Positions 21,020-30,099 are shown, counted from the stretch's first letter. The stretch: 64,000 bases of DNA from JAXMHN01 sp964578605 (GCA_964578605.1 CAZODO010000013.1:1-64000); one strand, 5' to 3'. Notes: generated from the letters alone by a model not told the origin. Numbers and translations: made by a program.

Positions 21020-21919
21020 TCACGCCCACGCGAGCGAGGTGGTTTGGCCGTCCAACTCGCGGTTGCCGCCTATGGCACGCAAGGTGAGGTCGACGCCCTC
21101 AGCCGAGAAGAAGGCGTCCACCCAGCCGACAGGTTCTTTGTCGGAGAAGTTGTACCCCACGGCCGGCAAGTTCACCAGGTGAAGCCTTCCCCGGCGTTCA
21201 AAGGCGTACTGATGGGAATGGCCGTAGAAGATGGCTTTCACCTTCTGGTACGGGCTGACGATCCGGTAGAGCGCGTCGACATCCAGCAGGTCGCCATCTC
21301 CATCGCGGAGCGTGTGGTGAACAAAGAGCACCACGGGACGCGCATCGACGCTGGCCAGGTATTGGTCTAGCCAGGTTCGTTGGGCTTTCCCGAGCAGTCC
21401 TGCCACGCGGTCGACGTAAAGCATCGAATCCAAAACGATTGCGCGCAGGAAAGGTTGCTCGTAAACCAGGACATGCTTGCCCGCGACCTTCTGGGCGAGG
21501 CCGGGTTCTTGGGGAAAGACCCTCAGGAAATTCTCGCGGTGATCGTGGTTGCCCAGGGCGATGTGAATCGGACAATGCTCAGCCAGGGGCGCCAGGAGCC
21601 CTTTTAATGCTTCGTAATCCTCCAGTTGCCCCGTCAAACGCGCGGCATCGCCATCCAGGATGACGGCTTGCGGGTGGGCCTCGAGCACCTGAGGAACGAC
21701 CGTCTTAAGGTTCTGCACCGGGAAGAACTTGCGGTATTCATTGGTTGGATCGGCCGGGGTATGGGTGTCCGAAAGCAAGGCAAGATGGACTCTCTTGTCC
21801 TCGGAAGCCCCGTTCACGAAGCCGCCAAAACTGGCGGTCAGGCTGCAGGCGGCGAGCGCTTTGGCGGAGGTTTTGAGGAAAGACCGTCGTCCAACCGGTT
21901 GGTAGAAAAGTCCAGGCAT
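21020..21919 (-). CDS. Tat-exported calcineurin-like metallophosphoesterase
   Basis: A 299-aa dinuclear-metal phosphoesterase. The N-terminal VGRRSFLKTSAKALAAC is a twin-arginine signal. The metal-binding motifs appear in order: LLSDTH, ILDGDAA, LGNHDHRENF, FVHHT and FYGHSHQY. It probably hydrolyses a phosphomonoester or diester in the periplasm; the substrate is unknown. It is divergent from ubiX with 197 bp between the starts. Confidence 0.93.
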   Translation of the reverse strand: MPGLFYQPVGRRSFLKTSAKALAACSLTASFGGFVNGASEDKRVHLALLSDTHTPADPTNEYRKFFPVQNLKTVVPQVLEAHPQAVILDGDAARLTGQLEDYEALKGLLAPLAEHCPIHIALGNHDHRENFLRVFPQEPGLAQKVAGKHVLVYEQPFLRAIVLDSMLYVDRVAGLLGKAQRTWLDQYLASVDARPVVLFVHHTLRDGDGDLLDVDALYRIVSPYQKVKAIFYGHSHQYAFERRGRLHLVNLPAVGYNFSDKEPVGWVDAFFSAEGVDLTLRAIGGNRELDGQTTSLAWA

Positions 21920-22116
21920 AACAATAGAATTCGCGCGTTGGAGAAAGTCTTAGGACGCCCACTGGGCGGCAATCAAGCCCATTCTCCCCCGGTCGAGCGC
22001 TTTTCAACGGTCGCGCGCTCGGGTTCGAATCTGAACAAGCTTGCTGAATGCAGGGGGCGTCGCCATATTCAAAGACGCATGAAGCGGACTGGCGGACGTC
22101 GGGAAGGGTCTTCTGA

Positions 22117-22674
22117 TTGAGGATTGTCATCGCTATAACAGGCGCGAGCGGAATGATTTACGCTCAGCGCTTGCTCGATAATCTCGATTCGCACCGGGAC
22201 GAACTTCACTTGGTTTTAAGCCATTACGCGCAAACGGTGATCAAGCAGGAGTTGCCCGAAGGACTGCGCATCCCGAAAGGTGCCACCACGCACAACCTGC
22301 GGAGCATGAACGCGCCCTTTGCGAGCGGTTCAAACGCGTTCGATGCCATGGTGGTGATTCCGTGCACCATGGGCACGTTGGGGCGAATCGCCCACGGGAC
22401 CAGCGGCGATGTCCTGCTGCGGGCTGCCGATGTGATGCTCAAAGAGCGAAAGAAGCTGATCCTGGTTCCGCGCGAGACGCCCTTGAACCTCATGCACGTG
22501 AGGAACATGGAGACGCTGTTGTTGGCGGGAGCCCTGATCCTGCCGGCCAATCCTTCGTTCTATTCGTTGCCTGGTAGCATCGGCGAGTTGGCCGATACCG
22601 TCGTTTCACGGGTCCTGGATCACCTGGGGATCAGTCACACCCTGATGCCGAGGTGGCAAGAAGAGAAAGAATGA
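22117..22674 (+). CDS. ubiX: Flavin prenyltransferase UbiX
   Basis: Makes prenylated FMN, the cofactor of UbiD-type decarboxylases. It is 185 aa. Family motifs are ITGASGMIYAQRLLDNL at the N-terminus, MVVIPCTMGTLGRIAHG and LILVPRETPLNLMHVRNM. The start is TTG at 22117 with GGGAAGGG upstream; no ATG fits. It is the first gene of a four-gene run in which each start touches or nearly touches the previous stop. In this context it would serve the UbiD-like decarboxylase of futalosine menaquinone synthesis, which is not in the window. Confidence 0.96.
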   Translation: MRIVIAITGASGMIYAQRLLDNLDSHRDELHLVLSHYAQTVIKQELPEGLRIPKGATTHNLRSMNAPFASGSNAFDAMVVIPCTMGTLGRIAHGTSGDVLLRAADVMLKERKKLILVPRETPLNLMHVRNMETLLLAGALILPANPSFYSLPGSIGELADTVVSRVLDHLGISHTLMPRWQEEKE

Positions 22675-23726
22675 TCAAACGCGAACTCGCCAAATTTGCG
22701 ATCCGGCAGTTCTTGAAACTGACCGACGAGCGGTATCGGGCTCAATTGGCGCGTCCCAACCGCCCGGTCCGGTCGGTGCAACCACGCCGTCCGCCTCCGC
22801 CTCCTCCGCCCCCGCCTAAGCCGGTGTCGCCCATTCGCAAGTATGCCGAGTTCGTCAAACTCTCGCACACGCTTTTTGCGCTGCCGTTCGCGTTGGCATC
22901 GATGGCCGTGGCGGCGCGGGAGACGCGCGGTTGGCCGGGGTGGCGCCTGTTCCTCCTCATCTTAATGGCGATGGTTTCAGCGCGGACGTGCGCCATGGCG
23001 TTCAACCGAATTGTGGACCGCCATTTCGACAAGGCGAATCCGCGCACCGCCATGCGCCATTTGCCGACGGGGCAGATTTCGCTTGCCGGTGCGTGGGCTC
23101 TTTGTGTGGGAAGCGCCATGATCTTTGTGGGGACGGCTTTTCTGATCAATCCGGTCTGCTTTTATCTATCGCCGGTAGCCCTGTTCTGCATCTGCTTTTA
23201 TTCATTGACCAAGCGGTTTACTGATTTCACGCATATCTACCTGGGAATCGCGTTGGCTTTGGCGCCGGTTGGCGCCTGGCTGGCGGTGCGGGGCGGGTTG
23301 AGCTTCCTGCCGTTCCGCACGAGCGGCATCCTTCCAATCCTGCTTGGGATGGCGGTCGTGTTTTGGCTGGTGGGGTTCGATATCATTTACGCCATCCAGG
23401 ATTACGACTTTGACCGCAAGCACGGGCTGCATTCGGTGGTGGTGCGCTGGGGGGTGCAGAACGCCATGAGCCTCGCGTTCTTGGCGCACGTGGCGATGTG
23501 GGCATTGCTGGCGGTCTTTGGCTTGCTGGCCGGGTTCCGGTTGCCCTACATGATCGGCTTGTTCATCATTGCCGGCAGCTTAGTCCTGGAACACTGGCTG
23601 GCGCGGAAACGGAGCTTGAATTGGATTGATATGGCCTTCTTCCGCCTCAATGCGTTCATCAGCGTGGTGTTCGTTGTTGTGACCGTGGCGGAGGTCGCTT
23701 TTCCGCGATTCTCACTGATTCGATGA
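22671..23726 (+). CDS. mqnP: UbiA-family prenyltransferase (menaquinone, MqnP-like)
   Basis: Membrane prenyltransferase that attaches the isoprenoid tail to the quinone head group. It is 351 aa with about eight membrane helices. The two Asp-rich motifs are FNRIVDRHFDKANPRT and QDYDFDRKHGLHS. An unusual cytoplasmic N-terminal extension of about 60 residues contains nine consecutive prolines (residues 44-52). The ATG at 22671 overlaps the ubiX stop by 4 bp. Placement with mqnE and mqnA argues for menaquinone over ubiquinone. Confidence 0.92.
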   Translation: MIKRELAKFAIRQFLKLTDERYRAQLARPNRPVRSVQPRRPPPPPPPPPKPVSPIRKYAEFVKLSHTLFALPFALASMAVAARETRGWPGWRLFLLILMAMVSARTCAMAFNRIVDRHFDKANPRTAMRHLPTGQISLAGAWALCVGSAMIFVGTAFLINPVCFYLSPVALFCICFYSLTKRFTDFTHIYLGIALALAPVGAWLAVRGGLSFLPFRTSGILPILLGMAVVFWLVGFDIIYAIQDYDFDRKHGLHSVVVRWGVQNAMSLAFLAHVAMWALLAVFGLLAGFRLPYMIGLFIIAGSLVLEHWLARKRSLNWIDMAFFRLNAFISVVFVVVTVAEVAFPRFSLIR

Positions 23727-24886
23727 GCTTTACCCTTCAGCACAGCGGTTTGCGCGACCTCTACGAGAAAGTCGCCGAGGGGCACCGGATTACCGAGCCC
23801 GAGGCGCTGCGCCTGTTCGAGAGCAAGGACCTGAACGCGCTCAGCGCCATCGCGGACCTGGCTTGCCGCCGGAAGACGTCCGGGCGGGCCAGCTACATTC
23901 TCAACCGGTATATCAACTACTCCAATTACTGCATCCTGAGCTGCCAGTTCTGTGCGTTTGCGCGAAAGAAAAGGGATGCCGACGGGTTTGAGTTCACGGC
24001 TGAACAAATCGTGGACCAGGCGCGGGAGGCGCTCGGGTTGGGCATCACCGAGTTGCACATCGTGGGCGGTCTCCATCCGAACCTCCCGTTTCGGTACTAC
24101 ACCGGCCTCGTGCGTGCGTTGAAAGCGGTCGAACCGCGTCTGCAAGTGAAGGCTTTTACCGCCATCGAAATCCTGCACTTCGGCTGGCTCGCCAAGATGC
24201 CGGTCAAGGAGGTTTTGGCGGAGCTTCAAAGCGCCGGGCTCGACGCCATCACCGGGGGCGGCGCGGAGATCTTCCGCCCTTCTGTCCGTTCGGCCATCGC
24301 CAAAGGCAAGGAATCCGCCGAGGAATACCTGGACGTGCACCGGACCTGGCACCAGATGGGCGGCCGCAGCACCTGCACGATGCTTTATGGCCACGTGGAG
24401 TCGCTCGAGGATCGGGTGGATCACTTGCGTCAACTCCGGGCGGTGCAGGACGAAACGCACGGGTTCTGCGGTTTTGTGCCGCTTCCCTACCAGCCCGAGA
24501 ACAACCGGATTCCTGTGAGCAAGCCACCGACCGGCTTTGACGCTCTGCGGACGATCGCCGTCAGCCGCATTTACCTCGATAACTTCGACCACATCACCGC
24601 CTATTGGGTGGGCATGGGGCTCAAGCTGGCCCAGTTGGCCCTCAGCTACGGTGCCGACGACCTCCATGGGACCATTCTCGAGGAGAAGATCTTCCACATG
24701 GCCGGTGCCCGGTCGCCCCAGCGGCAAACCGAAGTCCAGATGGTCAAGGCGATCCGCGAAGCCGGCCGTATCCCTGTGCAACGCGATACCTTTTACCAAC
24801 CGGTCAAGGTCTGGAATGGCGAGGCCCCAGACCTTTCCAGCTCCGGGCCGGACGCAAGGCCTGCCGGCCGGACGGCACATGCCTGA
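23723..24886 (+). CDS. mqnE: Aminodeoxyfutalosine synthase
   Basis: Radical SAM enzyme that joins the MqnA product to SAM to form aminodeoxyfutalosine. It is 387 aa. The cluster motif is C-ILS-C-QF-C (CxxxCxxC) in INYSNYCILSCQFCAFARK. Features separating MqnE from MqnC are ELHIVGGLHPNLPF, VKAFTAIEILHF, GGGAEIFRPSVR and TMLYGHVES. The ATG at 23723 overlaps the prenyltransferase stop by 4 bp. The last 15 residues are low-complexity and probably not structural. Confidence 0.96.
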   Translation: MSFTLQHSGLRDLYEKVAEGHRITEPEALRLFESKDLNALSAIADLACRRKTSGRASYILNRYINYSNYCILSCQFCAFARKKRDADGFEFTAEQIVDQAREALGLGITELHIVGGLHPNLPFRYYTGLVRALKAVEPRLQVKAFTAIEILHFGWLAKMPVKEVLAELQSAGLDAITGGGAEIFRPSVRSAIAKGKESAEEYLDVHRTWHQMGGRSTCTMLYGHVESLEDRVDHLRQLRAVQDETHGFCGFVPLPYQPENNRIPVSKPPTGFDALRTIAVSRIYLDNFDHITAYWVGMGLKLAQLALSYGADDLHGTILEEKIFHMAGARSPQRQTEVQMVKAIREAGRIPVQRDTFYQPVKVWNGEAPDLSSSGPDARPAGRTAHA

Positions 24887-24901
24887 TCCATCTTTCTCGT
24901 C

Positions 24902-25672
24902 GTGAACACACTCGCCCCTTTCCGCGTCGGCTCGGTTCCCTACCTCAACGCCGCCCCTTTGACCCGGGGCCTGGAGCACGAAATCCAGTTTGTTCATCCC
25001 TCTCAACTGGCTGTGCTGCTCGAGAAGGACCAACTGGACGCGGCGCTGGTCAGCCTGGTGGCCGTGCTATTCAGCAACCGGTATGACATCCTCGACGGCG
25101 TGGCCATCGCGTCGCTCGGTGAGGCGAAGAGCGTCTTGCTGGGGCATCGCCGTCCGCTGTCCGAGATCGAGACCGTGTTCTGCGATCAAGCCTCCTTGAC
25201 GAGTGTCCAACTCTTGCGGGTCCTGCTGGCCGAGCGCGGATTGCGCCCGGAGTTCAAGCCGCTCCCCGCGCATGGACCCCCGGAAGCGCTGCCGGATTTC
25301 GTCCTGTTGATCGGCGACCAGGCCCTGGATTTCCTCCATAGCCGCCGCGAACACCAGATCCTTGATCTCGGCGCGGCCTGGTTTGAGTTGACGAACCTGC
25401 CTTTTGTTTACGCTGTCTGGGCCTTGCGTCGCGGCGTTGACAATGGCCCCCTCCGGCGGCGCTTGCGTGAAGCCAAAGACTTTGGGCTGGAGAACCTCGA
25501 CGACATTATTCGCTCGCGGACGGAGTATTCCTACGCCTTCCGGAAGGATTACCTCAGCTGGCATCTGCATTACCACCTGGCGAGCGATGAAAAGCGCGGC
25601 ATCGCCCGGTTCGTCGAACTGCTTCGGAAGCACGGGTCGGCCCCGGTATTCGAGCCCGTCTTCGTCGGGTGA
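24902..25672 (+). CDS. mqnA: Chorismate dehydratase MqnA
   Basis: Converts chorismate to 3-enolpyruvylbenzoate, the first futalosine-pathway step. It is 256 aa with a periplasmic-binding-protein-like fold. Family motifs are RVGSVPYLNAAPL at the N-terminus, DAALVSLVAVL, GEAKSVLLGHR and LIGDQALDF. GTG start at 24902, 15 bp after mqnE. It closes the ubiX-mqnP-mqnE-mqnA operon. MqnB, C and D are not in the window. Confidence 0.95.
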   Translation: MNTLAPFRVGSVPYLNAAPLTRGLEHEIQFVHPSQLAVLLEKDQLDAALVSLVAVLFSNRYDILDGVAIASLGEAKSVLLGHRRPLSEIETVFCDQASLTSVQLLRVLLAERGLRPEFKPLPAHGPPEALPDFVLLIGDQALDFLHSRREHQILDLGAAWFELTNLPFVYAVWALRRGVDNGPLRRRLREAKDFGLENLDDIIRSRTEYSYAFRKDYLSWHLHYHLASDEKRGIARFVELLRKHGSAPVFEPVFVG

Positions 25673-25782
25673 TCCTCTTAAGGATCGGGACAGCCGCTGG
25701 CGATCGCTGGTGGGCCAGGGCCGGAGCACGCGGTCCACGATCCTTGGCGCTGCGAGGTTCGGAGACATCTTCCCCGGCGCTT

Positions 25783-26580
25783 CTATCGATCCTCCGTTCG
25801 CCTTCGCCCGGCCTGCTCCGCCGCGAGAAGCGCCGCTCCGAGCGCGCCCGTATACTGGGGTGTGGGCGCGGCTAAGACGGGGCATTTGAAGGCCTCGCCA
25901 AGGGCACGAACCATCCCGGGTTGAAGGGCGACGCCGCCGGTGAAATAAATAGGCGCCAGCAGCCCGCGCCCGGCCATGGCGGCCACGCGAGCAGCGATGG
26001 CCTTCTGCACACCGGCCACGATATCGGGCGGCGGCCGCCCTTCGGCAAGCAATCCCACAATCTCCGTTTCGGCGAACACCACGCACGTGCTGCTGATGGC
26101 GGCAGGCTGGCGGCTTTGGCGGCTGAGTTCTCCAAGCTGCGCCACGTCTACGCCCAACCGGTCGGCGACCATTTCCAGGAAACGTCCGGTGCCGGCCGCG
26201 CACCGATCGTTCATCGCGAAGTCCCGAACCCGCCCGCCGTCATCGAGGCTGATGAACTTGGAGTCCTGGCCGCCGATCTCGACGATGGTCCGGGTTTCGG
26301 GGGCGAGATGGTAAACGCCCCGGGCGTGGCAGGTGATTTCGGTCACGGTGGTGTTGGCGAAGGGAATCCGGTTGCGGCCATATCCCGTCGCGATAACCAG
26401 CGCAATCTCTCTAGGATTCAGTCCAGCCGACGCCAGCGTGCGATCAAACAACTCCGCCGCCAGGCGTTGTTGATCGACCCCTTGCATGGCGATGCCCGAC
26501 GCGAGCATGCGCCCCTTCGGCCCATCAAAGAGGACGACCTTGATGGCGCGCGAACCTGCGTCGATGCCAGCCCCGATCAT
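25783..26580 (-). CDS. BadF/BcrA-type ATPase, activator of 2-hydroxyacyl-CoA dehydratase
   Basis: ASKHA-fold ATPase that uses ATP hydrolysis to drive a low-potential electron into its dehydratase partner. It is 265 aa. IGAGIDAGSRAIKVVL is the phosphate-1 motif, and IVEIGGQDSKFI follows. The bridging [4Fe-4S] cysteines are in NDRCAAGTGRFLE and SSTCVVFAE. Its ATG overlaps the stop of the partner gene by 4 bp. Homologues are HgdC and E. coli YjiL. Confidence 0.95.
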   Translation of the reverse strand: MIGAGIDAGSRAIKVVLFDGPKGRMLASGIAMQGVDQQRLAAELFDRTLASAGLNPREIALVIATGYGRNRIPFANTTVTEITCHARGVYHLAPETRTIVEIGGQDSKFISLDDGGRVRDFAMNDRCAAGTGRFLEMVADRLGVDVAQLGELSRQSRQPAAISSTCVVFAETEIVGLLAEGRPPPDIVAGVQKAIAARVAAMAGRGLLAPIYFTGGVALQPGMVRALGEAFKCPVLAAPTPQYTGALGAALLAAEQAGRRRTEDR

Positions 26581-27797
26581 GCTTGGCTTTGGGCAGGCCG
26601 GCTGCGGACCAGTTCATACAGCGCCTCCACACGCCCGGCCAGACGGGGAGAATCACCGGGAGAGTAATCCGTGGTGATCTTCAGGTAGGGAAGCCCAAGC
26701 GCGTCTTCCGCGAGTTTCCGCACCTGGCACGCTTCGATGTCGTAGGTCAAGCAGGCCTGCCAGACCAGTTCGATCACGCATTCAGGCCGGAACTTGCGCG
26801 CAAGGGCGCGAAGGGAGTCGAACCGCTGGCGGTTGGGGGTCATGACGGAGCAGGGAAGGTGCAGGTACTTCTCGGCGAGCGCCTGGAGCAAATCGGCCCG
26901 GCTCGCTTGCACATCCTCCAGGATGGGCTTCAGGCCCGTGCAATTCTCCATGCACACCACAATTCCGCCGCAGCCTTCGATCAGCTCAATGACGCGTTCC
27001 GCGCCATGCACCATCGGGACGCCCGTCAGGAGCACGCGGACGGGCCTCGCTCCCGGCATTGCCCGCGGGGAACCGGGCAGAGCGCCGCCCGCGGCGAATA
27101 AATCGCACAGCGTCTCGTACTGGCGCAGATCGCTTTCGATCCCGGAAATGATGCTCTTGAATTCGAGCAACTGCCGGCCGGTCAAGGGCGGCCGTTCAAC
27201 GGTCATGAAGTCTGCAAGGCGCCGGCGCAGTCCGCGTTCCCGGTTCATCAGGCTGACGGCAGCGGCAAGGTTCGCATCGGGAATCGTGCCGAACCGTCCT
27301 TCGAGCGTGGCTTTGAACTTGCGCAATTCAGCGGTCCAGCGGTCGAGCGCCTCGGGAGGGTCCGGCTGATGCGGAAGCGGGAGCACGATCATCGGGCGGG
27401 ACTGGCCCATCAGTTCCGCCATCTTCTTCTTGCCGTCGCAGGTGGTTTCGGCAACCACGAGGTCGGCCATTTCCAGGAAGGGATTGTCCCCGCCCAAGTG
27501 GTAGCCATAGGTGGACTTGATCAGCGGACAGAGATTGGAGGGAAGGACTTGTTCAGCGACGGGAATCTTGGCTGCCGAACCGCCGCAAAGGCATACCGGC
27601 ACGCCGCCCGCCGCCAGGATCAGTTCGCGGGGAGCGAATTCGCACAAGATCCCCGCGACAAACCGTCCCGAAGCCTTGGCCTCGGTGGCGAAGTCGATGC
27701 AGCGATCGATCATCGTATCAAAATGCGCGGCGGCTTCGAGGAGCGCAGCGGACGCGGCGGGGTTTGGCTGCGAGCCGTTCGCAATGGGGGATCGCAT
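26577..27797 (-). CDS. 2-hydroxyacyl-CoA dehydratase-like / double-cubane cluster protein
   Basis: A 406-aa single-subunit protein of the HgdB/FldB/YjiM group. Six cysteines are well placed for a double-cubane [8Fe-9S] or two [4Fe-4S] sites: Cys52 (GILCEF), Cys90 (SNLCPL), Cys120 (ETTCDGKKK), Cys286 (MENCTG), Cys316 (HLPCSV) and Cys349 (WQACLTYD). TTCDGKKK is the clearest signature. There is no second dehydratase subunit, so this fits the double-cubane reductase branch better than a classical two-subunit dehydratase. The substrate is unknown. Translationally coupled to its activator. Confidence 0.9.
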   Translation of the reverse strand: MRSPIANGSQPNPAASAALLEAAAHFDTMIDRCIDFATEAKASGRFVAGILCEFAPRELILAAGGVPVCLCGGSAAKIPVAEQVLPSNLCPLIKSTYGYHLGGDNPFLEMADLVVAETTCDGKKKMAELMGQSRPMIVLPLPHQPDPPEALDRWTAELRKFKATLEGRFGTIPDANLAAAVSLMNRERGLRRRLADFMTVERPPLTGRQLLEFKSIISGIESDLRQYETLCDLFAAGGALPGSPRAMPGARPVRVLLTGVPMVHGAERVIELIEGCGGIVVCMENCTGLKPILEDVQASRADLLQALAEKYLHLPCSVMTPNRQRFDSLRALARKFRPECVIELVWQACLTYDIEACQVRKLAEDALGLPYLKITTDYSPGDSPRLAGRVEALYELVRSRPAQSQA

Positions 27798-28104
27798 ATG
27801 CTTCACCTTCGACAATGGCCTCAAACGCTCCGCAGATTGAACGGGGCGGCGGGGCAAAGATCAACCTCAATCACGGGGCGAGAAACGGCCTGGGCCCGCA
27901 GCGGCAGGATTTGTTCCACATACCCTCTATTTAGATTATTAACAAATAGATACCATAGTGTTGGCATATTTTCAGTTATGCCAACCCTATAGCAACCCTA
28001 TAGCAACCCTATCGTAACATTGGATGAAGCTCGCGAAAATTGCCAGTCCGTCAGCAAAGAACGTCGAGCGGTCCTTCTCAAAGCTGAGAAAGGCGGACAC
28101 CCGG
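27798..28104. other. 307-bp intergenic region upstream of the double-cubane operon
   Basis: Contains the AT-rich array at 27936-28023, including an 8-bp inverted repeat (TTGGCATA / TATGCCAA, 27961-27984). It presumably carries the leftward promoter of the double-cubane operon. No tRNA or SECIS-like structure was recognised before selB. Confidence 0.6.
27936..28023 (+). repeat. 11-bp-period AT-rich array (island 3)
   Basis: Eight consecutive 11-mers can be set out, most ending in ATA or TAT. The best are GCCAACCCTAT (27980), AGCAACCCTAT (27991) and AGCAACCCTAT (28002), followed by CGTAACATTGG. The core unit is identical to one in island 2, 10.7 kb away. Confidence 0.78.
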
Positions 28105-30099
28105 TCAGGCGGGAGCTGTGGGGCGGAGCTTCCGGAGGTCACCTTCGCGGAGCGTGATCCCTTCGCGGTCCAGCTTCTCCAGCAACGGGACCATCACGCG
28201 GCGGCTTGAGCCAATCCGTTGCCGGAGTTCGCTGACCGAGGCGGAACCTTTCTCCGCCAGGTGCGCTTCGACAAGGGCCACGGCCTGCTGATAAGGCTCG
28301 GCGAGCAGGACGACCTTCGGCCCAATCTCAATCACCTGGCCCGTGGTCACCATGAAACGCAACGCCTCGATTGCTTGCGAGGAGGTTTCGAGAGCCGTTC
28401 GAGAGGGCGGGTCCAGCGGCTGCGCCGCGAGCGCAGCGCGAAGCCGGGCGACCGCATGCTCGAATCGCGCAGGCAGAGCGGGCTGATGCGCAACCCGCTT
28501 TACGAGGGTGCCCACGCGGATGACGCCAGGCGGCAGGAGGTCCGGGAGCAGCGAATCGAGCGCCTCACGCTGCGGCAGTTGCCGGACCAGCACGGCGCGC
28601 AATTCGCCAAGCGGCAGGCCGGGTTGCTCCGGGTGGGCTTGGTGATGGGCGTCGACGGCTTCGACAGCGCGTTGCCTGAGGGCCTTCCACCAGGCGGCTT
28701 CAACGATCACGTCGCCGCGGACGACGATGCCGCCGGCGGCCTCGAGTTGCGCCACCGCGTCGATCAAATCAGCGGCGCTGAATGGCGTGCGGAGAAGCAG
28801 CGCGCTCCGACGAAGCATCAAGTCGCGATGCACCTGGTTCGCCAAGGCGCGAACGGGCTGGGTCAACGCGGCAGGTTGGTCCTGGAGGAAGGACTGCTGC
28901 CTCCAGCTCCGAAAACCACGCCGCGAAGGGAGCGGATCGAGAACGATTCCGCCGGCCAGGGTGATCCGCTCCGCGCAATCGCGCACAATGAACCGGTCCC
29001 CCGCGAAGGCGAACAGGGGTGATTCCAGCAGGAGCCGGGCGATGCCACTGCCGCCCGGTGGCAGGTCCTTGTCCGCGGCGAGCCGGAGCCGGGCCGTGAC
29101 TTTGCAGGTGCCATGATGAATTCGAATAGAGGAGCCGGTCACGAGGCGCGGGTGTTCAAGGCGTCCCTTAAGCCCAACCGGTCTTGCGGAGCGAGTGACG
29201 AAGACATCCAGAATCGAAGAGGCTGCACCCAGCTCCGGAAGCGTCACGACATCGCCGCGCCGGACCTGGTTTGTGCCCTGACTGGTGCGTTCGCCTTTCG
29301 CGGCCACGGTGACGCCGGTGAGACCCAAGGCCGTCCGCCGCCCGGGGCCAATCGCGTCGAGTTCCTGGTGATGGCTCTGGAGGGTCCGAATGCGGCTGCG
29401 CTGGCCGGAAGGCTGAAAGACCACGGTTTGGCCGAGCTGAAACGAACCTCCCACAAGCGTTCCCGTCACGACCGGACCCGTTCCCCGGAGGTTAAAGGCG
29501 CGGTCCAGAGCCAGCCGCGGCTTGCCAGAATCGCGCGGGGGCGGCGCGCCATCGAGAACCTCGCAGAGGGCGGACTTGAGTTCCGCCAAGCCCGTTCCCA
29601 GCAGCGCGGACGTCGGCACGATCGGCGCAGACGCCAGGGGCGTGTCGAGCAGCCGCGCGCGAACGGACGCGAGGATGCCTTCCAGGTCGGAGGCCAGATC
29701 CGACTTCGAGAGCGCGACCACCGCACGCGTTGCGCCGAGGTAAGTGAGGATTTGAAGATGCTCTTCGGTCTGGGGCATCCAGCCGTCATCCGCCGCGACC
29801 ACCAACAACGCGACGTCGATGCACCCCACACCGGCGACCATGTTCGAAATGAAATCCTCGTGGCCGGGAACATCGACAATCCCCAGGTGAATCCCGCCGG
29901 GATTGGTTCCGTGTCCGGGCAGATCGAGGCGGGCAAAACCCAGGTCGATGGTAATGCCCCGCGCTTTCTCCTCGGGCAGCCTGTCTGGATCGGTGCCGGT
30001 GAGCGCTTTCACCAACGCGCTCTTGCCGTGATCAACATGGCCCGCAGTCGCGAGCATGAAATGCGACTTCGGCACGGACTGAGGGCTCGGCGTATGCAT
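28105..30099 (-). CDS. selB: Selenocysteine-specific elongation factor SelB
   Basis: GTPase that delivers Sec-tRNA to UGA codons at SECIS elements. It is 664 aa. The G-domain has TAGHVDHGKSALVKALTG, DPDRLPEEKARGITIDLGFA and DVPGHEDFISNMVAG. The guanine-specificity box reads SKSD in place of the usual NKxD. Domains II/III follow (RAFNLRGTGPVVTGTLVGG), and the C-terminal third is helical as expected for the winged-helix SECIS-binding repeats. The ATG at 30099 gives an 11-residue lead into the G-domain. No selA, selD or tRNA-Sec is in the window. Confidence 0.95.
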   Translation of the reverse strand: MHTPSPQSVPKSHFMLATAGHVDHGKSALVKALTGTDPDRLPEEKARGITIDLGFARLDLPGHGTNPGGIHLGIVDVPGHEDFISNMVAGVGCIDVALLVVAADDGWMPQTEEHLQILTYLGATRAVVALSKSDLASDLEGILASVRARLLDTPLASAPIVPTSALLGTGLAELKSALCEVLDGAPPPRDSGKPRLALDRAFNLRGTGPVVTGTLVGGSFQLGQTVVFQPSGQRSRIRTLQSHHQELDAIGPGRRTALGLTGVTVAAKGERTSQGTNQVRRGDVVTLPELGAASSILDVFVTRSARPVGLKGRLEHPRLVTGSSIRIHHGTCKVTARLRLAADKDLPPGGSGIARLLLESPLFAFAGDRFIVRDCAERITLAGGIVLDPLPSRRGFRSWRQQSFLQDQPAALTQPVRALANQVHRDLMLRRSALLLRTPFSAADLIDAVAQLEAAGGIVVRGDVIVEAAWWKALRQRAVEAVDAHHQAHPEQPGLPLGELRAVLVRQLPQREALDSLLPDLLPPGVIRVGTLVKRVAHQPALPARFEHAVARLRAALAAQPLDPPSRTALETSSQAIEALRFMVTTGQVIEIGPKVVLLAEPYQQAVALVEAHLAEKGSASVSELRQRIGSSRRVMVPLLEKLDREGITLREGDLRKLRPTAPA

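Noticed and set aside
22015..22060. tRNA-like GGGTTCGAATCT
   Set aside because: The T-loop-like string lacks pairing arms and no cloverleaf can be drawn.
27936..28023. CRISPR array
   Set aside because: Units are 11 bp with no unique spacers, and no cas genes are nearby.
28024..28209. 61-codon open frame upstream of selB's 3' end
   Set aside because: Overlaps the selB coding region, has no family signal and starts inside repeat-derived DNA.
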